From JAJDXW01 sp965214795 (GTDB taxonomy: Bacteria; Pseudomonadota; Gammaproteobacteria; HK1): a DNA stretch of 64,000 bases. The notes under the pieces are model-generated. The model saw nothing but the letters and a program-made list of their open reading frames with translations. It searched no databases and had not been told where the DNA came from. The position numbers and the translations under genes were made by a program. Positions 51,305 to 62,244 of the stretch are shown here, one piece after another (within the stretch, counting starts at the first letter, position 1; the number at the start of each line of letters is the position of its first letter). Location: contig OZ243976.1 in NCBI GenBank assembly GCA_965214795.1, positions 1 to 64,000 on the forward strand. The letters run 5' to 3'.

Positions 51305-53640
51305 GGGGCGGGCATCCCGACGGGCAGGGTGACCCGAATGACCGTCCCGTGGCCCGGCAGTGAATTCACCGTGATGGCCCCCTTGTATTTCTTCACCAGG
51401 TGGCTGGCCAGGGTCAGACCGATCCCCATCGCCCCGTCCCGGGACGTATAGAACGGCTCGAAGATCTTCCGGTGCTTGTCCGAGGCGATGCCGACGCCGT
51501 TGTCGATGACGGTGATCAGGATCTCGCCGTTCCGGCGCGCGGTATCGAACTTGATGACGCCCGCCCGATCGTCCAGACCGTGAATGGCGCGCACCGCGTT
51601 GTCGACCACCTGCGCGAGCAGCAGGCGGATCTCGGCCTTCGAGGCAAAGATCTCGGGGACCTCGCCCAGGTTCTTCGCGACCGTTGCGCCCGCCTCCGCC
51701 CCGGCGTCCTCGACCACCTCGTCGATGCATGCATTGACGTCGACCATCTCGTAGTCGACGACGCCGTTCGACATCTTCGAGAAGGACCCGAGACGCCGCG
51801 CGAGATCGGCGAGGCCGTTCGCCTCCCGGCTGACGTTCGACGCGACGGCGGCGGCCGCCTCGATCTCTTCGTCGAGGTCGGTCTCATCGTACGGATCGGG
51901 GCCGATGCCGTGGTCCTGGAGGGTAATTCGAATGTTGTCCTGGGTCCGCCGCAGGTGGTCCATGCGGGTGGCGATCCGCTCCGCGGCCGCGGCCAGGTTG
52001 CCGGCGACGGACCCGGCAAGGAATCCGTGCCGCATCAGGGACTCCGGACCCGACTCGCCCGGCGGTCCGGCGCGCGCCGCCGACGAAGAAGCGGCCGGGG
52101 CGGGCAGGCGGTCCCGCGCGGCGGCTGGCGGCAAGGGGGGCGCCGGGGAGACGCTCGGGACGGTTTCAGGCCGGGATGTGGGAGTGGGTGTCGGCGTGGG
52201 GGCGAGCGTGGGCGTGGGGGCCTCGTCCCGCACGGCGGCTTGCGGCACGGGGGGCGCCGGGGGCGGGGCCGCGGAGACCGCGGGGGCCGGGGCACCGTCT
52301 TCCGGGGCCCCGTGCGCTTGGGCCTCGCGCATCGGGGCCTCGTGCGCCTGAGCCTCGCCCGCTCGGGCTTCGTGCGTCGGGGCCTCGCCCGCCGGGACTT
52401 GGTGCGCCTGAGCCCCGCCCGTCGGGACTTCGCCCGCCGGGGCCTCGTGGGCTCGGGCTTCGCGCATCGGGGCTTCGCCGGCCGGGGCTTCGTGCGTCGG
52501 GACTTCGCTCGCCGCAGCCTCGCGCGCCGGGGTTTCGCGCATCGGAGCCTCGCGCGCCTGAGCTTCACCCGCCGGGACTTCGTGCGTCGGGGCCTCGTGC
52601 GCCGGGACTTCGCGTGCCGGGGCCTCACCTGCCCGAGCCTCACCCGCCCGAGCCTCGCCTGCCCGAGCCTCCGCCTCCTCCGACCGCCGCGCCTCGGCCT
52701 CGGCCTGGACCGGGACCGCCGGCGCGTGCGGCATCTCCCGGACCGGGACCGGGACCGCCGGCGCTTGCGGCATCCCCTGAGCTGCGGCCACGGCGGCGGT
52801 GCCCCGGATCCGCTGCTGCAGGGCGAGCACGATCCAGAACAACGCCAGCACCGCGAGCACGGCCAGGATCCCGCGGTCGTACCAGGCCGCAAGCACCTCC
52901 TTCTTGCCCAGCTCGAACGCGAGGCCGCCGTCGAGCCGCTCCGTGAAGTCGGATATCTCGTTCGAGGTGGCCTCCTGGAAGAGCCGTTCCGTCGGCTCGT
53001 GCTTGTCGAGCAGGACCTGGGCATGGGCGATGAAGTTCGCGAGCGCGTTGGCGAGGGGAGGGGGATACGCCACGCTCGCCCCGCGCAGCGCCTCCAGCTC
53101 GCCGGCAAGACGCTCCTTGGCCGAATCGCTCGGCACCCTGAGATAGGCGTTCATGTCGTTGGACAGGGCCGAGATGGCCTCGGCCAGCTCCCCGTCCGCC
53201 GCGGCCAGGGCCTGCTCCCGCACGTTCCCCGCCGCGAGCGGCAGGTACCGGGTGGAGTTGCGCATCACGGCGTAGCCGGTCTTGAAACGCTCGACCCGCT
53301 CCTCCTTCGCGTCGATGGCGCTCAGGTAGGAGTTGATGTCCCCCGCCAGCCGATCTGGCAGATCGGAGATGCGCCGGGCGGTATCGGACAGGCTCTCCTT
53401 GAGATGGGCCATGCGGGGAATGAACGCGGCCAGCGAGTCGAAATCGGCCAGCGGATCGGACTTCACGCGGGCCGTCTCGATGCTCCAGTCGGAGGACAGG
53501 AGCTGGATCTGCCGGATGAGGGTGATGGACCTGCGGTAAGGGTGCTCGTCGTTGTTTTCGGCAATCACGTACAGAGCGCCCGCGGCGGTCAGCAGGATGG
53601 CCGATACGATCACGCCGAGCAGAACGGCGCCGGATTTCAT
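51301..53640 (-). CDS. Membrane sensor histidine-kinase-like ATPase
   Basis: 779 residues. A first membrane helix (about 5-27) and a second near 255-280 (GILAVLAVLALFWIVLALQQ) bracket a helical periplasmic sensor of about 225 residues resembling the DAHL type. A long Glu-Ala-Pro-rich linker (about 315-520, units such as REVPAHEAPTHEVPAGEA) follows. The C-terminal HATPase_c domain has N box DNAVRAIHGL, G1 DNGVGI, F FEPFYTS and G2 GIGLTLASHLVKKY. I see no canonical H-box histidine, so it may signal by binding rather than phosphotransfer. Start ATGA overlaps the cytochrome gene stop. Confidence 0.75.
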   Translation of the reverse strand: MKSGAVLLGVIVSAILLTAAGALYVIAENNDEHPYRRSITLIRQIQLLSSDWSIETARVKSDPLADFDSLAAFIPRMAHLKESLSDTARRISDLPDRLAGDINSYLSAIDAKEERVERFKTGYAVMRNSTRYLPLAAGNVREQALAAADGELAEAISALSNDMNAYLRVPSDSAKERLAGELEALRGASVAYPPPLANALANFIAHAQVLLDKHEPTERLFQEATSNEISDFTERLDGGLAFELGKKEVLAAWYDRGILAVLAVLALFWIVLALQQRIRGTAAVAAAQGMPQAPAVPVPVREMPHAPAVPVQAEAEARRSEEAEARAGEARAGEARAGEAPAREVPAHEAPTHEVPAGEAQAREAPMRETPAREAAASEVPTHEAPAGEAPMREARAHEAPAGEVPTGGAQAHQVPAGEAPTHEARAGEAQAHEAPMREAQAHGAPEDGAPAPAVSAAPPPAPPVPQAAVRDEAPTPTLAPTPTPTPTSRPETVPSVSPAPPLPPAAARDRLPAPAASSSAARAGPPGESGPESLMRHGFLAGSVAGNLAAAAERIATRMDHLRRTQDNIRITLQDHGIGPDPYDETDLDEEIEAAAAVASNVSREANGLADLARRLGSFSKMSNGVVDYEMVDVNACIDEVVEDAGAEAGATVAKNLGEVPEIFASKAEIRLLLAQVVDNAVRAIHGLDDRAGVIKFDTARRNGEILITVIDNGVGIASDKHRKIFEPFYTSRDGAMGIGLTLASHLVKKYKGAITVNSLPGHGTVIRVTLPVGMPAP

Positions 53641-54695
53641 GGTGACAACTCCTTGGATTCGCCCACCAGCGTCTCGATGAACGCGACGATTGCCTCCTTG
53701 TCCTCGTGCGGGGCCTCACGCCCCAACTGGAACTCGAACATGGCGTCGACGGCGTCGCGCAGGGTCGCGGCGCTTCCGTCGTGGAGATAGGGCGCGGTCC
53801 GGGCCGCCATGCGCAGGCTCGGGACCTTGAACGAGTGCCGATCGGCGACGTTGCCGGTGACGTTGTACCGGCCAAGGTCGGCCTCGGTGATGTTGCCCCG
53901 CCGCTTGAAGTACTCGTTGATCACCCCGAACACCTGGAACATGTTGCCGCCCACGTTCGCGCCCTGGTGGCACGAGACGCAGCCGTAGCTCTTGAACAGC
54001 GCGTAGCCGTGCTTCTCGTGCTCGTCGAGGGCCGAGTCGTCCCCGTTCAACCAGCGGTCGAAGCGGCTGTTCGGGGTGGTGAGGGACCTCACGAACTCGG
54101 CGACCGCGTCCTTGATGCTCTCGCGGCGGATGCCGTCGGGATAGAGGGCCCCGAAGAGGCCGGGATAGTTCTCATCCTGATAGAGCTTCGTGACGACCTC
54201 CGGCCAGAGGCTCCCCATCTCGAACGAGGACTGCACCGGCCCGTCCACCTGGGCCTCGAGCGAAGCGGCCCGGCCGTCCCAGAACTGCTTGAAGTTGAAG
54301 CCGGCGTTGAACACGGTGGGTGAGTTGATCACCCCCGGCCGCCCCTCGATCCCGATGGACACCCGGCGGCCGTCGTCGCCGCCGTTGCGCAGATCGTGGC
54401 AGCTCGCGCACGAGACGGTGCCGTCCTTGGACAACCGGGGGTCGTGGAACAGGCGCCGCCCGAGCGCCGCCTTCGCCGCGTCCACCTCGACCGCGGCCGG
54501 GATCGGCTTGATGGGCTCGCCGGTGCGCGGGCCGGCCGGGAGGCCGGGGCCGGCGGCGAGGAGCAGGGCCGAACCGAGGGCAAGGGCGATGACGAGAGCA
54601 AGAGGGCCGGAGCGGGGCCAGGCCGGCTGGCCGCGGGACGGGGCGGTGCGGCGCCCCGGGCCGGAGCGGCGCCAGGCCCCGCCCGTGCCCCGCAT
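53637..54695 (-). CDS. Di-heme cytochrome c peroxidase-like protein
   Basis: About 352 residues from ATG 54695 (an ATG at 54728 inside the MITE would add 11). A hydrophobic export signal (LALVIALALGSALLLAAGPG) is followed by the CCP/MauG-type di-heme fold: GRRLFHDPRLS, first heme site CASCH, GRPGVINSPTVFNAGFN, FWDGRA, second heme site CVSCH, and RMAARTAPYLHDGSA. Such periplasmic enzymes reduce hydrogen peroxide or oxidise a protein partner. First gene of a coupled operon with a sensor kinase, a repeat protein and an OLD nuclease, an unusual combination. Its promoter and start may come from the element. Confidence 0.85.
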   Translation of the reverse strand: MRGTGGAWRRSGPGRRTAPSRGQPAWPRSGPLALVIALALGSALLLAAGPGLPAGPRTGEPIKPIPAAVEVDAAKAALGRRLFHDPRLSKDGTVSCASCHDLRNGGDDGRRVSIGIEGRPGVINSPTVFNAGFNFKQFWDGRAASLEAQVDGPVQSSFEMGSLWPEVVTKLYQDENYPGLFGALYPDGIRRESIKDAVAEFVRSLTTPNSRFDRWLNGDDSALDEHEKHGYALFKSYGCVSCHQGANVGGNMFQVFGVINEYFKRRGNITEADLGRYNVTGNVADRHSFKVPSLRMAARTAPYLHDGSAATLRDAVDAMFEFQLGREAPHEDKEAIVAFIETLVGESKELSP

Positions 54696-54956
54696 CTCTT
54701 CGTTGGACTTTGAATATGAATAATTCATATCAATTCAATTTCTTGCAATCCATCCACCGATAGCTGCCCAAGCCGGACCCGTCGGGCCTCGGCCGCATCG
54801 GGACCGGCCAGGGACTGACTTGTCATTCGATGCGCCGTTCGCGGAAAAAGCAAAGGGCCGGAAAACATTGACTTCCATGATGCGCCGCGCAGGAAGCCGG
54901 GCGACCGGCATGATTCGCCGCGCATGAAGCCCGGCAAGCGGACGTGGGGCACGGGC
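54681..54956 (+). mobile_element. MITE-like element, longest copy (276 bp), overlapping the cytochrome gene start
   Basis: Ends GCCCGTGCCCC and GGGGCACGGGC are perfect 11-bp inverted repeats. The body matches 19261-19503 and, partly, 15021-15092. Compared with the 19-kb copy it has an extra ~33-bp internal duplication (GATGCGCCGCGCAGGAAGCC region). It contributes codons to the 5' end of the cytochrome frame. 54957-55109 has no gene. Confidence 0.8.
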
Positions 54957-55109
54957 AGGCCAGGCCGGCCGGCCGCGGGCCGGGGAGGCGCGGCGCGGCG
55001 TGACGCCGGAAACGGGTCGGGGCGACGCGGCGGAACGGCGCCACGGCGCGGCGCGGCGCCGGCCGCGGGCCGGGGGGAAGCGGCGATGCACCCTGCGCAC
55101 CCCGCGCAC

Positions 55110-56087
55110 CTACCCGCCGCCCCTGCCGAGCGAGCCGAGCGCATCCGTCGCGGTGAGGAAGGCGGGGCCCGCGACGAGCAGCACGGTGCCCGGCACCACG
55201 AACAGCATCATCGGCAGGGTCATCAGCACCGGGAGGCGCTCCGCCCGCTCCGCGATCCGCGCCGCCCGCTGGAGCCGCTCGTTGGCCGCGATGTTCCGCA
55301 TCGACTGGGTGAGCGGCGTCCCGTAGCGCTCGCTCTGGATGAGGGTCCGCGCCAGGTCGCGCAGCCCCTCGACCTCGGTGCGCCCCTCGAAATCCCGGAG
55401 CACGTCGCGGCGGCTGGAGCCGAGGCGCAGCTCCGCCTCGATCAGCCGGAACTCGTTCGCGAGGTTCGGCTCGATGGGCATCAGCTCCTCGGCCACCGTC
55501 GCGAGCGCCCGCTCGAAGGTGAGGCCGGATTCGAGGCACATCACCATCAGGTCGAGGGCGTCCGGGAGGGACGCCGACATCCGGTGCACGCGTCGGGTCC
55601 CCAGCGCCCGCACCACGTACTCCGGCATCAGGCCGCCGACCACGAGCCCGGCCGCCGCCGCAAGGGCGACGAGGAAGCCGTGCGAGCCGAGGAGCTCCGT
55701 GCCCGCGGCCCCGAAGCCGGCGACGGCCCCGCCGGCGACGGCCACGGCCAGCTTGGCGGAGAGAAACAGGGACAGGGCGTCGCGCTGCCCGAAGCCCGCG
55801 CGCCGGAGCACGCCCGAGAGCTTCTCGCGCTCGGCCGGCCCGACCGGCACCAGCATCGAGCCGGCCCGCAGGAGCGCGAGCCCGCCCCCCCGGAGGGAGG
55901 AGCGAAGGCCGCCGTCCGAGTGGGGGCCGGCCGTGGGTCTCGCGACCGCCGCCTGCCCGCGCGGCACCGCGAGCCGCCGGTCGAGGGCGTGGATCCGCCG
56001 CGTCTCGAGAAAGACGACGACGAGCTGCACCAGGAGGCAGGCGCCACTCGCGGCGAGCACCGCGAAGGCGAGCGGTTCGTGCATCAC
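55110..56087 (-). CDS. tadC: Tad pilus inner-membrane protein TadC
   Basis: 325 residues. A T2SS-F (GspF-like) domain occupies about 180-315: SASLPDALDLMVMCLESGLT, FERALATVAEEL and RYGTPLTQSMRNIA. Membrane helices lie near 8-25, 120-155 and 290-315. With TadB it forms the platform that the TadA ATPase drives to assemble Flp pili. It is the last gene of the cluster, 12 bases after tadB. Confidence 0.9.
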   Translation of the reverse strand: MMHEPLAFAVLAASGACLLVQLVVVFLETRRIHALDRRLAVPRGQAAVARPTAGPHSDGGLRSSLRGGGLALLRAGSMLVPVGPAEREKLSGVLRRAGFGQRDALSLFLSAKLAVAVAGGAVAGFGAAGTELLGSHGFLVALAAAAGLVVGGLMPEYVVRALGTRRVHRMSASLPDALDLMVMCLESGLTFERALATVAEELMPIEPNLANEFRLIEAELRLGSSRRDVLRDFEGRTEVEGLRDLARTLIQSERYGTPLTQSMRNIAANERLQRAARIAERAERLPVLMTLPMMLFVVPGTVLLVAGPAFLTATDALGSLGRGGG

Positions 56088-56099
56088 CCCCGGCCCTCC

Positions 56100-57067
56100 C
56101 TACCGCGCGCCGCGCGCGGCGATGCCCCGCGCCACGATCAGGCCGGCGACGATGAGCCCGACGCCCCAGCGCAGCAGGGTCGTCCCCCGCTCGGTGCCGA
56201 ACAGGATCTCGACCGACTGCGGCGCGACGAACTTCTGCCCGACCAGCACCACCACCGGCATCAGCGTCAGCACCAGCAGGGTGAGGCGGGTCTGCGCGGT
56301 GGAGGCGTGGGCCTTGAGCGCCGTCTGGCGCCGCTCGCGGAGGGTCTTCGCCAGGTTCGAGAAGGCGGCCGAGATCCCGCCTCCCGCGCGCCGCTGGAGG
56401 CGGATGACGGCGGCGAACATCGTGAACTCGGGGATCCGGACCCGCGCCGCGACCGTGCGCAGGGCGGTGTCCGCGTCGAGCCCCGCGAGCAGCCGGTCGC
56501 GGACCGTGACGAGGACCGGCCCGACCGGCGCCGGCGCATCCTCCGCGACCTCCCCGATCGCCTCCAGAGCCGGCACCCCGGCGCCGGCGAGGCGGACGAT
56601 CTGGTCGACGACCTCGGGGAAGTGGCGGATGAAGAGGGCGGTCTGCTGCGCCTGCAGCCACGCGAGCGCATACCAGACCCCGGCCACGCCCGCGGCCCCC
56701 GCGGCGGGCAAGGTCCACCACCCGGACGGCACCCGGAGGAACCACAGCGAGAACCACGCCCCGGCCGCCGCCGCGAGCCCGCATCCGATCGCGATGGGGA
56801 GGGAGCGCCCCGCCTCGATCAAGGGATAGCGCCGCTCGACGAGGTCCCGGAGCCCCGCGAGCCGCGAGCGGCCCCGCTGCGGGCGGAAGATGCTCTCCTC
56901 GCCCGCCGCCGCCAGCGCTTCCGTCCCGGGGCCCGCGAGCGGAGCGGCGGCGAGCCGCAGCCGCGGCCGGAGCTCCTTCTCCAGGGCCCGCCACCGAACC
57001 ACCGCGACGGCCCCCGCGCCCAGCGCGAAGAGCCCGCCGCCGCCGGCGATCGCGAGGGCGAGCGGGC

Positions 57068-57071
<4 letters not shown>
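56100..57071 (-). CDS. tadB: Tad pilus inner-membrane protein TadB
   Basis: 323 residues from GTG 57071, overlapping the tadA stop as GTGA. N-terminal membrane helix (LALAIAGGGGLFALGAGAVA), then more helices near 100-140 and a T2SS-F domain: FIRHFPEVVDQIVRLAGAGV, PEFTMFAAVIRLQRRAGGG and SAAFSNLAKTLRERRQTALK. The same frame stays open upstream for another 2.6 kb, but only as antisense or out-of-frame reading of tadA and tadZ. Confidence 0.9.
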
Positions 57072-58519
<1,448 letters not shown>

Positions 58520-58522
58520 CGC

Positions 58523-59824
58523 TCAGGCGGCCCGCGGCCGGGGGTCGAGCGTGGCCGGGCGGGCGAGGTCTCCGGCCGGGGGAGGGAGGCCCGCATCGGC
58601 GGGAGCCGGCGCGAGCCCCGCTCCGTCGGCCCCCGCCGCGACCGGCCCCAGGAAGCGGTCCAGCAGCGCGTCCAGGGCCTTGGCGGTCGGGCGGGGCACC
58701 CGGCCGCCCGGCCAGCCCCGGTCCGCGAGGGCGGGCAGGGAAGGCTCGAACGGCACCACCACGTCCGGCGGCGGCTCCACCCCCGCCGCCTGGAGCATCC
58801 GGGCCCCCGCCTTGCGCCGGAAGGCCCGGGTGTGGTTCTGCACCAGGATCGGGGGCGGGGGCCGGCCGGACCGCTCCGGCCCCCGGTCCGGCCCTCGCTC
58901 CAGCACCCGATCCAGCACCCGGGCGGCCCGGCCGGCCCCCGCCCGGGTCGGCTCGAGGACGAGGACCCGCACGTCGCTCGCGGCGAGGAGGGCGCGGCGG
59001 GACGTCGGCTCGCCGAGGCCGTCGACGAGCACGAGGTGGGAGCGGCGCCCGAGCTCGCCGAGCAGCCAGCGAACCCCCGCGGCCGGGGGCGGAGGCGGGA
59101 CGGCGGGACCCCAGCGGTAGCCGTAGACCGCGATCCGATTCGACCGCTCGGCGCGCACCCCGTCCACCAGATCCGGGCTCGGCGCGGTCCCCCCCGCCGC
59201 GTGGAGGAGCTCGTCGAGGCCGGCCGCCGGCTCGACGTCGAGCACGAAGGGCAGCGCGGCGAAGGTCCGGTTCAGGTCGAGCACCGAGACGTAGCGCCCG
59301 CGTTCGGCCGCGAGGAGGGCGGCGACGGCCGCGACCGTCGTCGCGCCGCTCCCGCCCGTGCCGATGAGCCCGACCACCCGCCCGCCCGCGCTCGCGGCCG
59401 GCGCCGCCGCGCGGGCGGCCGCCTCGCGCACCGCGGCCGCGCCGATCGGCTTGACGAGGTAATCGCTCACCCCCGCCATCAGGACCTCCCGGCTGAGCCG
59501 GGCGGTGTCGTCCGATCCGAGCGCGATCACGACGGTGCCGAGCTCGCACACCGTGGCCAGTTCGTGGATGGCGCCGGCCGGGTAGGGCGTCCCGTCGAGG
59601 TCCACGAAGATGAGCCGGGGCGGCGGCTCGGCCGCGAGGGCGAGGGCCGCCATGGCGGTGCGCAGATCGCCGGGCCACACTTGAAGCTCCGGATAGCCGG
59701 ACAACCCCTCGCGAAGCGCCTCCTCGGTGTCGGGATCGGTCGCGAAGGCGAACACCGGGGGCTCCATCGCCCCGGTGGCGGCGGCGGGAACGGCGGGGTC
59801 CGGTGTCAAGGGGAGCGCCCCCAT
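58523..59824 (-). CDS. tadZ: Tad pilus localisation protein TadZ/CpaE
   Basis: 433 residues. An N-terminal receiver-like domain (PPVFAFATDPDTEEALREGL, LIFVDLDG, MAGVSDYLVKPIG) is followed by a MinD/ParA-type domain with the deviant P-loop GTGGSGATTVA and VSVLDLNRTFAALP. TadZ places the pilus machine at a cell pole. The final 60 residues are low-complexity. Residues about 9-45 are copied at 61040-61177. Confidence 0.88.
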   Translation of the reverse strand: MGALPLTPDPAVPAAATGAMEPPVFAFATDPDTEEALREGLSGYPELQVWPGDLRTAMAALALAAEPPPRLIFVDLDGTPYPAGAIHELATVCELGTVVIALGSDDTARLSREVLMAGVSDYLVKPIGAAAVREAAARAAAPAASAGGRVVGLIGTGGSGATTVAAVAALLAAERGRYVSVLDLNRTFAALPFVLDVEPAAGLDELLHAAGGTAPSPDLVDGVRAERSNRIAVYGYRWGPAVPPPPPAAGVRWLLGELGRRSHLVLVDGLGEPTSRRALLAASDVRVLVLEPTRAGAGRAARVLDRVLERGPDRGPERSGRPPPPILVQNHTRAFRRKAGARMLQAAGVEPPPDVVVPFEPSLPALADRGWPGGRVPRPTAKALDALLDRFLGPVAAGADGAGLAPAPADAGLPPPAGDLARPATLDPRPRAA

Positions 59825-59913
59825 CGAACGCTGGTCACGGGTTTCATGGCGAAAGACAGTCTCCGATAATGGCCCCTGACGGAGCCCGCCCCGACACCCC
59901 CGGAGCCCCCGCC

Positions 59914-60174
59914 ATGACCACCAGCCCCTTCGACACCCTCACCGCCGCCCAGGAGCTCAAGGCCGCCGGCATCGAAGCCGGCCAAGCCGAAGCCATCGCC
60001 ACACAGATTCGCGCCGCAGCCATCGCCGGCCGTGACGACCTCGCCACGAGAGGCGACCTCCCCATTCTCCGAAGCGACCTCGCCACTCTCCGAGCCGACA
60101 TCTACCGCGCCCTGTGGATTCAGGGCGCGGGCATCGTCGTCATCCTGACCGCCCTCCGGTTCCTGCCGATCTGA
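59914..60174 (+). CDS. Small coiled-coil protein with C-terminal membrane anchor (DUF1640-like)
   Basis: 86 residues. A helical, Ala/Glu-rich first two thirds (TAAQELKAAGIEAGQAEAIA, then RGDLPILRSDLATLRADIY) is followed by one membrane helix (ALWIQGAGIVVILTALRFLP). This layout is common in small proteobacterial proteins related to DUF1640. It is divergent from tadZ and probably unrelated to pili. Function unknown. Confidence 0.65.
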   Translation: MTTSPFDTLTAAQELKAAGIEAGQAEAIATQIRAAAIAGRDDLATRGDLPILRSDLATLRADIYRALWIQGAGIVVILTALRFLPI

Positions 60175-60946
60175 CCCTCGCCAGGGGCCGGGCCGCGGGC
60201 GAGGCGAAGCGGCGTGGGTGGTGATGGCGAATCTCCGGTTCATCGTCTCTCTTCCGGTCTCCATCGCGCCGGTCTCGAGCGCGGCTCTCCGGCCGGTCCG
60301 GGCGCTCCCGGCGGTCGGCTCGGCAATGGTTCCCGGGGGCGGCCTCCGCGGGCGATCGTCCCGTCACCGGTCACCGCGGATCGGGCCGGACGCGAGCGAA
60401 CCTCCGCTTCGATCCGCCGGCGGCATTCCGTGCCAACCGGTCGCGGGGTTCGCCGGAGGCACCGCTCCGCCGAGTCGCGCCGCGCGCCGGTCGGGCCGCG
60501 GAGACGTTCCCGCCCTTCGTCCCCGCGAGGAGCCCTTCCGCACCCGCGGAATTCCGGCCGCAACGCCGTCCGTACCGTTCCGGCCAGCCCGCGCGCGCCG
60601 GCCCGTTCGGCGATTGCTTTCGTCCCGCTCCGTTCCGGGGAAGCCGAGGAACGGGGCGGCGGGCTCCGGAAGCCGATGCGTTTCCTACCCGTGCCTTCCC
60701 TCCTTGCGGGAGCGCGGCGCGCATCTTCGAGGCATTCAGGGTCCATCCGCGCCCCAAGGGCTCTGAGGGGACGAGCAGACGGCCCCACGGCCAGGGCAAC
60801 GCGGCCATCCCGGGACTGCCGCGCAAGCTCGACGGGGACCGGCGGCCCGTTGTCGAACCGGTAGCGTCGGACAGGCCGTTCGCGTGGACCCCGGATCAGG
60901 GACCCCCGGCCGAGACACGTTACACCCACCAATTCTCATCTCCTGA
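60175..60946. other. Intergenic, 770 bp
   Basis: Very GC-rich and open on both strands for long stretches, but the translations are Arg/Pro/Gly-rich without domains. I see no gene, RNA or mobile element here. Confidence 0.5.
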
Positions 60947-61039
60947 AATGGTTGCCAGGAACTTCGGTCCGCTCCGCTGGCGCGCTGCGGGGAGGGGGGT
61001 CGGCCTCCCCTCCCCGCTCCTTCGGACAACGGGCGGCCG

Positions 61040-61177
61040 GCGGTACGGGTGGCCGGACCGCCCTTCGCGAAGCGCATCCTCGGGGTCGGGGTCGGTCGCG
61101 AAGGCGAACACCACGGGCTCCCTCGCCCCGGTGGCGGTGGGAGCGGCGGCGCCCGATCTTGAGGAGTTCTCGTTCAT
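61040..61177 (-). pseudogene. Duplicated tadZ N-terminal fragment
   Basis: The frame starting at 61177 reads TATGAREPVVFAFATDPDPE, then DALREGRSGHP, closely matching tadZ residues 16-43 (TGAMEPPVFAFATDPDTEEA). After that the similarity is lost. It lies between flp and the true tadZ and suggests an old partial duplication. Confidence 0.7.
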
Positions 61178-61426
61178 GGCTCAACGGTCATGGGTCAGGT
61201 CATTCGTCCGGACTCGCACCAGATAAGTAGGGCCTCGGGGTGTCTCCGCTTGCCGGAGGAGACGAGACACGAGCTGGCGGCGGGAACTCCTCCCGCCGCC
61301 AGCCAGTCGACACGCGGACGAGAGGCTAAACGGTGTCGAGCCGGGATCCGTAGCCGTCGACACGGTACCCACCGCCTCTCTCTTGTCGCCGATCCCACCA
61401 TACAACGAGACCGCCCTTATCCGCCG

Positions 61427-61645
61427 TTAGGGGGTGGGGTTTGCGGCACCCTGTATGTCGGTAGCCATACCGAGGTCGGTTTCGATGCCTTCGAGTGCGT
61501 TTACGACTTCGTCTTGAAATGCCACTATCGCCCCCCCAACGCCGACCGCGACCACGCCGACCAGCAACGCGTACTCGAGCGCGGACACGGCCTCGTTGGC
61601 CCGGAGGAAACGGCGGAACCGCCGCGACTGGTGCTTCGTCTTCAT
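61427..61645 (-). CDS. flp: Flp-family type IVb pilin
   Basis: 72 residues from ATG 61645 (GAGGAG 8 bases upstream). A short basic leader (MKTKHQSRRFRRFLRANEA) is followed by SALEYALLVGVVAVGVGGAI, the hydrophobic pilin helix with the conserved Glu and Tyr of Flp pilins. A prepilin peptidase (TadV type, not in the window) would cleave before the hydrophobic segment. Major subunit of the Tad pilus. Confidence 0.85.
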   Translation of the reverse strand: MKTKHQSRRFRRFLRANEAVSALEYALLVGVVAVGVGGAIVAFQDEVVNALEGIETDLGMATDIQGAANPTP

Positions 61646-62244
61646 CGTGTTGCTCCTCTTTGTGGAGTGGTGGGAAATTTGCCGACCCGAAATCGGGACG
61701 ACGTGACGCGCCAGCTTCATCCTTTTGTGGACCTCGGGAGGCGGGAATCAAACAAGGCCCGAAAGGCTGACGATTTTGTCGATCGGGGGTCCGCAACCCG
61801 AACCTCTATCGGCGTATTTGATTCCGATCAATACAATCGAATCATCGCCGCCGCTTCGCGTTCCGGTGCGCCGTGACGCATGTCGGAAAAGGATGCTCCC
61901 GAGTTCTTCAGGCATTATCGGTTTCCCCTTTTCGGCCTGCCGCAATACGGCGCGGGCCGGTTCGTCCGGCGTTGCGTCGATGCTCGGACCCTCCCGTTCC
62001 GCCTTCCCGAACCTGGCAGCGGACGGGTTTCACCCGGATGTCCGGGAGCCTTTGCTTGTCGGTCATGGCGATTCTTCGATTCCGAATCAATTTCGCCCGC
62101 GGGGCATCCTCGAATTCCCTGGGCGTTTGACGGCCTGCACCGGGAACGGAAGGCCCACGGCGATCGCGCCGTTTCCATCCTCGTCGGGTGATGGCTCCAA
62201 TGTAATCGCTTGGGGCCGGAATTGCAAGCGAAAGGGTGGCTCCA
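61646..62244. other. Intergenic upstream of flp, 600 bp
   Basis: Must contain the flp promoter. It is less GC-rich than the surroundings around 61760-61860. No gene recognised. Confidence 0.4.

Noticed and set aside
48960..51332. A 790-codon plus-strand open frame
   Set aside because: Mirror of the OLD and repeat-protein genes. The minus strand has motifs, ribosome sites and coupled starts; the plus strand has none.
60240..60932. A 230-codon minus-strand frame between tadZ and flp
   Set aside because: Arg/Pro/Gly-rich, no domain, no ribosome site, and overlapping frames on the other strand are equally open.
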